A DNA stretch of 64,000 nucleotides from contig CAADRB010000028.1 in assembly GCA_900708905.1 (NCBI GenBank), positions 997,541 through 1,061,540 of the forward strand. The letters are read 5' to 3'. The notes beneath the pieces were generated by a model. That model had not been told where the DNA came from, did not search any database, and was given only the letters and a program-made list of their open reading frames with translations. This document shows, in pieces, positions 12,601 through 24,600 of the stretch. This stretch comes from Hymenolepis diminuta. Its lineage: Eukaryota > Platyhelminthes > Cestoda > Cyclophyllidea > Hymenolepididae. The position numbers were made by a program, and so were the translations under genes. The first letter of the stretch is position 1; the number at the start of each line of letters is the position of its first letter.

Positions 12601-15600
12601 AAACTTTAACTAGTCAATGAAGACAATTATTCAAAACATCGCATGTAACCGTGAACGTTTACTCAATTAATTTCCGTGCTCATCAAAATTAAGTCTCATC
12701 CTTCAACCTTCATGGGAAAAAAACTAGCATTCAGAGCATCCCTTCAATTCTCTCCTTGAGCAGTGACAATCAGTATGGTTAGTTATGATTGCTCGAATAA
12801 TATATATATAACAACGGTTACCTTCCGATAGGTAAGCATTGAGCTCTGACTTTGTAGACGTGTAAGCCCATATTATTTGAGTAAGTCATTGGGCGATTGG
12901 CGAACTGAAGTTTTGACAAATCTAAGTTGAGAATCGATGTTTAAGAAACAGTCTATTGATCAAAACTAACCACCGAAGGTGTTTGACTTTTAATTCCCCT
13001 AGAGAAGAGGAGGAGGAAAGGGAATGGAGTTTATTGGGCTCGAAGTTTTCTCTTGTTTGTTTCTCTGCTTAAACTGGAGAACATTTATTAGCAGTCTCCT
13101 ATTATTTCTGGTTTATTTGCTTAATCGATTGATTTGTCTCTCATGAGACTTTGAAGGCAGAAATAGCATATTAATTGGGAAAAATATTTTTAACAGTTAT
13201 TCCCCTTGCAAAAAATAATATTTTATTATTTTTGTCTGCTGCATTTCCCACACACCTTATATTTATAGTATTAACCCGTTTGCGTATTTCATGAAAATAA
13301 CTAAACTTCGTTTTGTGTCTGATTAACTTGTGTGCGTGTATATCTCAAAAAAGGCAAACGGAATGGAGTTATAAAAGCATACTTATGCTGAGTAATTTCA
13401 TTTACCTCCCATAACCTAAATGGCATGAAGAAAAAAGAGAATCCTTTTTCTTCTTCTCCTCTGTTGACAACATTACAGTTTTTATTGATCTTCACATTTA
13501 TTTTTGTGCTTGCATCACTGAGAACATTTACAGTCCGATCATTGTGACCCGGCTGATTGTATCAGTGACCGACCCCCTATCTTATTGCGTAGTTATGATG
13601 GACAATCACTTTTTTTCTGCGATCTCATGTACTTTTTTGACAGGTAGGCCATTTGGGCTCTGTGGCGTTAGTTGGAGCATACCGTTGTGATAAAAGAACT
13701 GATTCACAATGTTGCGTTTAAATAGTTGTGCCTTGGATCTTTGATCTCAGCTCTAGAACTCAGCACGGATTCATTTGACGATGATCTAAAATGGGTATTT
13801 CAAAGAGCATTAAAAGAAATGTTAAAACACTTGGATTGGGTCGAGGGAAGGCATTCTGGAGCCTCCTTGATGAAGGCTTGCATTCAACCGACCACGATTA
13901 CCTAATGCGGTTGGAAATCCATATCGTTGAATTTGTGGCGTCGAACACTTATTTATTGATTTCTGATTTGGCAGACATGCATGTTAACCACTGCTTGCGC
14001 CTATAACCAAAAATGTAGGAGAGCTGATTTGCTAACTATTGCCTGTCTAACTTGGCATAATTTTATCTAAAAACAGGATAAAAGAATGCGAAATAGAGGA
14101 TTAAAAGTGATGAAAGATGGTAGGCGAAAATTTAACTAAGTGGAAATAATTTAACTAATTTAACTAAACTGAGATTTATAGTTTATGTTTAAGCGTAGGG
14201 TTGTATAAACGCTGACGTTAGACTAAGTTTGGATCAAATTATACGTATAGTATTTATAAAGGGATATTAAAATTGAATTTGTATAATTAGTGTGCAGTTA
14301 TTTCAGAAGAATCCTGTCCATTTAATCTATTATAAAAACAAATGCCAGGTTTTATTCATTCTATCTGGGGAAAAAGGCAGATAAAAGTTCAGGATTGTTT
14401 AAATCTTAAAAGTCACTTCGGCTTTAGCAGAAATGATAATCTGTAGTATGCAGTATTTTCTCCAGTAAAACTAGGACTTATATGGATAATACATTTGTAC
14501 CTTTTTCCGTTTTCACGGTTAAATGTCTAGTTTTCATGTTTCGGAACGTTCTGATTTCTATGCGGTATCATTTTCAACCGTTTCAAAATGTTTAAGTTGT
14601 TTATTATGTGGAAACTTATATGTGGTCAGCATTTTATCGCCGCTGAGGATTGACGTAATCATTAATTTTGCAATATTCGCATCACTAGTTACTTATTCAC
14701 CCAAGTTTGGTTTACAACATTGGCATATTATGACACCAATATAGTTTTATTGGTAAAAGTAAAATATCGTTCCCTCCTCCATTCCTGTGGTATTGTAGTT
14801 CAATATAAGTAAACCAAAATTATATCTAACCTCTCAGTCCTTTATTGAATAATATTGTATTCCAAACCTTCTTTAATAGAGTTCGGAATTCTTATATAGA
14901 AAACAATACACATCATGCTCCCGACCCCGAATAGTGAATGACATTCAATTTACTTTAACAGCATTTGATTAATGTTTATATTATCTCTATGTAATTCAGT
15001 CATCTTAGTGTCACATTTTGAAGGGATTGCATGTTCATAATTTTTGTTTTAACTCCGTCCATTTTACTCTTTATTTCTCTTTCTGACTCTGAAATCGTGC
15101 CTGTAACGTATTTGAAATTACATACAAAATATCCAGAAAACTCCAGAGATAATACGTACTTACCTGATCAATCATATTATATTATGTCGACTACAACTGA
15201 TTAGATGGACAAATTTGATGACAAGGAGGAGTTAATCATATTCAAGTATTCATATCTCAAAGGAAAATTGTCCGCTACCGTGCTCCTATGATCAGATTGT
15301 TCATGGTATCCTTTTAGATGAGAATCTTGTAGTTGGTAGTTCAAAGAGTATCTGCTCATAGTATATGAATTCCTCGTTAATGTATTGCTAAAGTTAAATA
15401 TGAACATTTCTTGTTAAAATGAAGCCGTTACATCTTTGTTACTTTTCTGCCCTTTTTAATCTCATTTCTGTTTTATATGTTGTGTAAAAAGTTAAAGGGG
15501 CTGAATTTAAGTTAGACAAACTTGACATTCAAAGCTGAATGCCGACATTCTTATTTTTGACTCTGTGTTAAAATTCCAAATTCTCAGCTGTCATTTCTGA

Positions 15601-18600
15601 AAATAAGTATTTTCTCCAACCTTCTCATCATGCTGGAACGATCTTGAAAATGTCAAAAGTTGACTTTCGAGGCCTTCCTTCTTTGACAGCAGATGAAATT
15701 TAATTGAAAATTGCTATTGATTAATGCCAAAACCTGAAAGTTGGTCTATCACGGTAGAAACGTTAACCATGAAAGTGAATTAATTGTCAATGCAGATGAA
15801 TGTTTTTGCTATGAAGAGATCTTTCAATGAAATCAAATTGTCTTTGTTGTTAGGCAATAAACGCAAATTCATCAACTTAGTGATAGTGGACTTTATTGTG
15901 GTGTCTAATGTTGCTGGTTCTAAAGCAATCACAGTGCATCCAGTTATTGAAAGAACAGACCAAACTTCCTACGTTCAGGCATGCGTATTCAGAAAATAGA
16001 ATTTTTGATTCCATATTGTCTTTATTCGCTACTTACTGCTTTCTTTAACTTCAGGTCCCAGGTATTGGCTACGTGACAGAGTGTAACCTGAAAGCCTTCG
16101 GTGTGGAACGCATCGTGGATTTGTGGAAACGACGAGGCAGCCTCTATCACCTCGCATCTCCCACGGCGCTGAATTACTACATGCGCATTACCCTTGGCCA
16201 CTGCGAGGATGAATGGGCTAACGGTGAAGGAGCTCCTGTTTTGGGCTTCTCAGGACAGCGGTCTGCTTGTCAAAAGAGCATGAGCACTGAAAGGTAAGTA
16301 TGGATATGTGATGGATTTATGTTCAATCTCCATTATGATGTTACTCTTCTTCGTTCGGTGAAGTGATTATCTCGAACATGGCAGATTTTATCTTAAAATA
16401 GGCTTTGCAAGCATCTACCATAATGGAGATTACATTATACTATTGCTAATGACAACTTCTCTTCTTTTACCAATCTGTAATTACTGGAGCCAAGTATAAC
16501 CTCTTCTTTTCTTGAGATACCTGTTTACTCTCCTGTATTTAGACATAGATCTTGAGATGGAAAATTAGTAAACAGCACTCTTGGAAAGTAGTTGAAGGAC
16601 GAAGAAAAAATTCTCTCGTTGAATTACTTTGCTTGATGCTTTTCACCTTTCATTCCTCAATAAGAAAGCTTCTATAATGCTGTTTGGATGTCTCTTTACT
16701 AATTCAAATACATTGTTGTAATTGATAGACTTCAGAAAGCTAACATGGTTGACATTGCCTTCAGGAAAGTTATGGTTTTTTATATTCGCTGTGACTGTCC
16801 ATCAGGAAGAACTTGCTGTTTTTTTACTATAATCAAACTCAGCATCTTTCGAAGTTCTGCGTATAGTTCAAATATAGAATCGCTAAATTATTATTTTCAT
16901 TAATAACTTGATTTTACCTTCCAAGAAAATGGACACGCATAATGTCTTATGTATGCTTACCTGATGATCAGTAACGACACCTAATGAATTGTAAAGTTAC
17001 TTTAGGTTGTTGGGTACATCTTTAATACCAAAATGTGTTCTATTTCCCAGGGTGATCATGGGTTGAAAATGCGAGAAAGTTAAAACAATAATGATTTCTG
17101 CGCCTTTAAGAGTAGGCCACCGCATTATGTAGTTTTTTCTTGTGTGTAGTGGAACCCTTGGATTATGAAATTTTATCCCCTCAGTTAGCTTGATCGGTGT
17201 GAAAGTGGGCAAAATTTATATTATCGTACAGTGTCATACATCAATGTTGAAAGAGAAGAGAGTATATTTCAATTTTGATTAAATATCTAATGAAGAATTT
17301 CCTCAACCAACTTTCTGTGGATCATCATTAATCAATGTGAGTGATGTTTAATGTGATTTGATGTCGTGCTATTTAATGGCTTGAATACACAAACAAGCAC
17401 AGATCAATTACAATGCATAAAATTATTTACCAGCATTTGGATTGGTGTATATTTGCATTCATCAGGAAAATGACTATCTTTGAATTTAAGCAATTATTAG
17501 CTAGTGGTTTTTATAGACGTTTTGATAAAATTATCTTTTGTTATTATGGTTCTTTGTTTGTAGGCAAATTTCTTTGCAACAAACTGTAGTGACGCCCCCA
17601 TTCAAAAATATAAGCTTTTTAATACTTTGTTTGATCCCTAATTTTATACTTTTCTCTCACATCTGTCTTGTTAATGAAAATGTCTATTTAATTTTATAAA
17701 TGCGAACTCCACTTAAACCATTTTCTCTTCTTTCTTGTTTGGCAACGTTTTCATTCTGCATTCTTTTCCCATATTAGTATATTAGCTTGAATTGTATGGC
17801 TATTACTTATGCAAATGTTATCAGTGATATATCTGGTAAATTATAGATGTTATTAGTGACGAGTGAAAACTATTGAGTGGTTAATGGTCATATCTCTGGA
17901 GATACCAAAGTAGATGGTGATATACTCGCTAGGACGCTGATAAACATGACTCAGAGGATAAGTTTTATCCTATATCCAACACGGGGGCTCCATTCTCACG
18001 CGTTATCCTTAATGGTGATTAGACGTAGGCAAAGCCAGTCCGCTCTTGATATCTTGACAGTATAGAAAGGATAAATTAACGAAGCTATTATCAATCCGGT
18101 TACTATTTGATCTATAAGTTCTTTGTAAGACAATAGTATTGACTGTTGTGTTAATAAGCTGTCTTCGAGATATCTCACTCTACTCTGAATCAACTGTAGT
18201 CGTAGTATTATGTCAATGAGGACCTAGCTTATACATGACAAATTCTGGTTTAGAAAATAAGCATTCGATTGATATTGGGAGAGACATTATTCATTCAAAA
18301 GATCATGTCAACCCAGTTTAGCTATTAATTGAACTTATTATAGTTATCCATAAATATATATAGTTTTGCTAACCTAATAATATCTTCTTCATTTAAGCTT
18401 AATTTACGTCCGTATCTGTCGTATTTTCAAAATGAATGTCCATATAACTCATGTTTTGGACAATTTAGTACGTATTTTATTTTTACATTTTCATTTTAAC
18501 ATGTTATTGAGTTATAAATTTGTAAAATTTTTACGTTCTTCCCGTACTTCATGTGAAGGCTCATTTCGTTGTCGTCCAGATTAAAAAGGAAATTTTTTTC

Positions 18601-21600
18601 AAATTTCAAATGAGCTTTTTCTATGTTGTACTTTTATCAAATGGACGTAAATATCTAAAGTTTGGCATTCAAAAATTTTCTTGATAGAGCTTTGCCAAAC
18701 CGTGAAGTTGATTTTTGGTGGGTTTTTTTCGAAAGACAATGCGTGAACTTGTTTTGATTTATTACACGCTAGTAATCATAATGTTTACGGCTGCATTTGT
18801 GGTGTGAAGTCAAACTGAATCCGCGGTATTTTCGTATTTCAGGACATTTCAAGACTGTTCAGATCCGGATATTCTTCAGGCGAAGTGCCGACAGCTATGC
18901 ATTTCTCTCGTCAAAGATATGAAAGAGGCTCATGTGCAGGCAAGTAACTGTTGGAAATTTTAATTCATATTAATTATTTGTATAGCCTAGCCCGCTCCTT
19001 CAATGAATTGGACCACTAATTGAGGGGGTATTATGAATCAGACCCGCTAGGTTAAGTGAGAAGACAGAATTCATCCAACTCAAAGTAACGTTCAGTGGCT
19101 TATAAAGTTTCAAATATGCGAGCAATGATCGGTTTACTTGTTAGCCAATAATGATGCAATGGGGATTTTTATTTTCGGTCACTGTTGTTGGCGTTAGATA
19201 ACAACCAACGGTTTGCAGCTAACAAATTACGACAACCAATTTGAGTAAGAGCTAACAACAATTGTGAAGCAGAACACCAAGAGTTGAGTAGACCAAAAAT
19301 GTATTCAAGGAAGCCACAATGAGTAACAGAGAGGGGGAGAGAAAGAGGGAGAGTAGCGTGCTGACGAAGAGAGGACGTATAGGAGTCCGCACTGACCAGT
19401 GTGTGTTGTTTTTGTCTGGAAAACAAGGTTAGCTTTATGAGTCACTTGGGTAAGGCCACGCCAGAGCATGAGCCTTTTATGTGAAGCGAGGCGGTTGTAG
19501 AAAAGAGGGGAAATCGATGGACGCGTTTAGACATGTCAGATAGGGTTATGCGTCATAGGGACATAAATGAGGTTGCTCCAACTTCGTGGGCGGAAAAACT
19601 GAGGTATTATCNTGGAGAATGCGAATAAAAGGTAATTCTGGAAAATGCATAGAGAGTTATCCTTCACTGTCAATAAATCAATGTACGAGAGACGAAGCTT
19701 CTGAACTCTATTCTATGCGTCGAAAATATGCTATTCGTTTACTCCTTTTCAACACGAAGTTATAGCGTCTCAGAGAAAAATCCAGGATATAATTTAGTCT
19801 GGTTCATATTATATCAAGTTGTGTCAAACTGCAATCGCCCGGATTGAAAATCTCTCTTCAGAATACTTGATAACATAGGGCCAAGAGCTAAGCATAGTAT
19901 TGATCGTTATTTTCCCCACGGGTTAGTGATCAATATTTCCCTTCAAATAGACGAAAACGCTCTTGAGGAATTTTAGAATACGTTGAATGACCTTATTTAT
20001 GATTCACAATAATATTAGACCTTGGATTTTTCCATGAAAGTACTCTTGAGTGTACTCTTATTGTCAAGTTAGTTTGTTTGATCATTCACTTAATTTGTTG
20101 TACAACTACTTGGCATGATTCCATCTGAATGTAATCACGGTTCAAGTGATTTATTTCATTGTATTTTTAATTTTTGCTCTTTGTCTGATTTCGCCAGTGA
20201 AATATGAGCTATTTGCTTAAGACAGTAAAATTTTTTGAAATTTGATTGACCTCATTTTAGCTGGACGGGATTTATTGAAGTTGCTTAGGATGGAGTGTTA
20301 CAGTAGCTTCTTCCGGAGAATTTGTTTTTTAGATAATATTTTCTACAAATTTAAGATGGGATTATTTTAGATAGCTAAAAGAGAAATCTCTGGTATGATC
20401 GAAACGAATATTTGAGGCTCTGTTAATAATTAATGATAATAGAATGGAAGCTGGTCATAAATAATGCAGGATCGGTGGACTCAGTGAGGCAGTTTAAGGC
20501 CTTCCTATTTAAAGCTTGTTTAAATAATCCCATCTACTTTACAGAGAGCTATGCAGATGGCAACCTATCTCAATTTAAGTGCCAGTAACGTGGACGTCAC
20601 GGAGTTAACATATTAAATTGGCAGGACTTTCGTTATCATATTTTTTTCAAAACTTAATAAAAATGGATAGATGCTTAAAATAATATTCGAAATTCCCAAT
20701 TGTTCATTTTAGAAGATGAATATTTTAAAAATATAGTATAAATATTTATAGTATGCCTAGTGTCAGTCATGTTTAGTGGCAGTTATTATCGAAATATCAC
20801 GATCGTCTTGATATGTAAATCAAATTTTCTTTTAAAAAAGTTTAATTTTTGATTTGCTGTCTACCTAATTAAGATAATATTATTGTCCATAGACTTGTGT
20901 ATTTCGCATTTTTAGTGGTTGGGTTTATCTACTAAAGATGGTTTAAAAGTCATACTTTTGGCTTGCCGCTTTTAACTATCTTATTTAACAGAAATTGTTG
21001 CGCTTTAAAGTGCATGTCTCCTGGTCACTTTTTGAAGACGATAATATTTGTTCACGAAGGCGGTAAATGTCACTGCGTGATTATAGGCGACCTAGAACTC
21101 TATCTCCTCTCCAGGTTAACTCATCTGCGTCATTCACGACATTGCCGTGACAAATTTTGAAAGTACGGAAAACGCATGAGGAGAGGTTAGGATAGTCCCC
21201 TACCAATTTTTACTTAATCTTTTCGACGAAGTTATGCGCAACTCTCCATTTTTTGTAAAAAGTGTTTTTTTATTGTATAATTAAGTTATGAAATCCTTAT
21301 TAGAACTCTGAATTAAAACATCTGGTTAGGCATAGCTGTGACAAACTGTGAAATTCCATAAAATGTGGCGGCAAATATATTTTCTCTACTCAAGTTAGAT
21401 TTCTAATCTAACTGATATCTTTAAGTGAATTTAATTTAATTTTAATATACCTAATTAATGGTTACGGTCTGAACTTTAACTATTTGGCTTATAAATATGC
21501 AAGGAGTTCGGCACCAGAGATTTTCTGAGTTATATATATTTATATAATCACTAAACGCTTAAGTAGAAAAAGGCTTAGCAATTAAAATAGAAAGAGTTCG

Positions 21601-24600
21601 TACTCAACGTTAATCAGCAGTTGAATTGGAAGATCGGTTATTCCTCTTTCTTGGCGCTATCTACTAATGGTGGCAAAAGTTGCCTGAGTCCAATTTATCA
21701 AGTTCTGTTGAATATCATCATAGAACTATATTGAGTTGGGGATAGAACTTGTTGCTAAGGCCCAAATGATGCTTAATCGTAAAAAACCTAGTATTCCTGC
21801 AATTTGAAGTAACAACGCATCTCAATAACGTCTCATCACTTTCTCTGTTAACATATTTTCAGGGTAAAACTGTGACCATGAAACTCAAATTGGATACATT
21901 TGAGGTTCGGACGAGATCTCAGACTCTGCCTGACTACACATGCTCCACGGAAATAATCTTCCAGTGTGCTTCAGAAATCCTTAAAGACGAGGCAAAAGCC
22001 GAATTGGCAAACAATTCAAGGGCTCTCACTCTTCGACTCATGGGTAGCAATGCATTTTTAGTTCCTACTCATTTTAACTGAAATTAATATAGTTAAATCA
22101 CCGCATTCATAAAGAGTTTTCCTCTGTCCTACTTTTTGTCGCCTATGGGAACCATAACTAAATTTTTTGTCTCCTCTGTACTTCACATCATATTGTGCTT
22201 TATAGGTGTTAGAATTTCGAATCTTGTCCCCTCGGCAATGTGTCAACAATTCCGGCAGGAAACTCTAGAATCTGCCTTCGATAGGGGTTTCAAAGGTGCC
22301 CAAGGCAAAGAAAACTGCGAGGTTCCTGCTTCCACTTACCATATTGTTAGTTCTTATGAGTTCATTTAAATGTTTTAGAAAACTTGATCGTGTAATAGTT
22401 AAAGCCGTGCCCTACGAATTCCAATCTATTTTAGTCATTAATGTATTTGACGCATTCGTTTTGAACAAATTTCAGTATTATTACTAAAATCTGTCGTAAC
22501 TGCCCTTAGCATCGATCTGCTTAATGATTCTCTTGATATGATAAATACGACGAAATTAAATAATTGAACTTACGAATACATAATGTCTTCGCATTCACTT
22601 AGAACCGATTTCTTCTTGTCTTGCCCTTGTCTTAACGACTATTTTCAGTTTTCCAGCACCGCTTTATCTATACTTCTCTCCTGGGGCTGGGTTATAGCTT
22701 TTATTCTTCTAAAATTCTCGATTTTAAAATTCCTTTTTTATAGTTAAATGCACTTTCTTTTTACATTCATCTGACTCAGTTATCCGACGGTCGTCCTATA
22801 GAGAGCATAAATGAAGTCACAATATCCCATGCTTCTTCTGACCTGTCTTAGCCAGTAATTCTACATATGCGCCGATGAGCATTCTTCTCTCGGTTCATAA
22901 CCTGGCAGTCATGCACGCTGCTACACCATCATTTTCGTTGATAAGCTTATGCTATCAAATTATTTTTCACACGTAAATAGCTGGCTTCTAAAATTTCTTT
23001 TGATGAGTCCTCTTGATGAAGTTAAATTTTAAACACATTTCACAATAAACAATTATTCATATTTTAATGTTTTTATGGAGGTCTTATCTATAACTTTGTG
23101 AAAATGTGTACACCACCCGTCACGCCACCATTTGGAGTCATCAAACGAGTTAGTTTTTATTTGGCAACTACATGATCACATTCAACTCAGTGCACATCTT
23201 TTATGTAAATAAAATGGACTTAATTAAAGTAATGAAGGTTATTATGAAGAAGTGTTTCGCTGAAATCGAGGTTGATTTTCAGCAGTAGCTGAGAAAGGTT
23301 TAACTGTTAGTATTGATCGTTTTTTTTGGATTACTAGATGTAATAGTTATTTATATGCATTTCGTTTTATCAGTTATATGTGAGGTAATAGTTTAATGTG
23401 CTTTTGCTGCGTTTGGCATAACTTGATAACCTAGCCGTGATATGGCATCAAGCATAAATTACGGTCGTTTATTTATGCATAATCTCTGTGTAATTATAAA
23501 TTAAAATCTTAATCCTATTTAGAGTCCGGACCTTACAGCTCTTTTTTCAGCCTTAATGTTTGTAACGTTACTATTCTTGTGCCTATGTGAATGAATAGCT
23601 GCTTAATGAAAAATATACTTCCTTAGATGAAAGCATACTCCGAATTGATGGATATTGGCTTATAATTAATGGTGACCACTTCATTCAGCCGGGGAATATC
23701 AAACTTTTGTATTGACTTGATTTCTTGCCTATATTATCTATTATTTTGATTTTTTTATCGATTTTTCTCCCGTTCTTGAAAGGGACACTAGCTTAGTTAC
23801 TTTTCCCCATCTATCGTAAAATCTAAGCTAGAGCTCCTCATGCTCTATTTCTCTTATTAAGCGCTTTTAAAGAGTGCGTAACCAGGAAGTGTAAATGTTT
23901 CTCTCATCACTTTTTTATCACTTCTCTGGTCTCTTGACTTTTCTCTCTGGTGGGTAAATCAGTTGAATTGACTGCATTAAGTGACCACTAATCCGTCTTC
24001 AAAGTATAAATTTATCATTAAAGAGTTAATTTTTAACAAACTTAAATTTCTATATCAAAGTATTTTCTCAACTACTTTGACAATTGAATGTGTTTAAACA
24101 AATAGATTGAAGTAAACGTAGCCCTGCCTCCAATTTTCCTATTCCCTTCTTTTACATTCACAGGAAATTCAGGACACGTCGATCCTGAAGACAACTTTGC
24201 CAACACTCGTAATTGAAAAAGAACCCACCGCTAAAGATAATAGCAACTGCTCCACTACAGTGTGTCCGGTATGTTCAAAAGAGCTTAAACTAAAGGATCT
24301 TGAACAGGTAATTGATTTTTATTCTCTTTATTTAAATCCATCTTTATGTGTTAGTGCTTAATTATTAGGTCGAGAGAAGAGGAGGAAATATCTGTGTAGT
24401 GAGAAAAGTCTCTCAGATCAGGGAAAATGAGCTTGTGATGTGAAATTTGAAAAAGCATGGGCAGAGAAATTTCTTCACTGATGTGACAACAACTTTCAGG
24501 TGAAATTAGGTCAATACTGCCCACTGATTCAATTATCAAAATATTTTTGGTTGTCTGCTTCTTAGGGTGCTCACATGCACCATCAGGATGGGTAAAGCAT

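Larger units (their letters stand above)
8876..16054 (+). other. POLK longest intron (7.2 kb) with SINE relics
   Basis: No coding exon recognised. It contains a family B repeat (10,495-10,690) and a family A repeat (13,825-14,010). Open frames near 9.0-9.6, 11.2 and 11.9 kb look like chance readings. A stretch near 12,040-12,070 has a GGTTCAAAT block but no partner A box. Confidence 0.8.
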
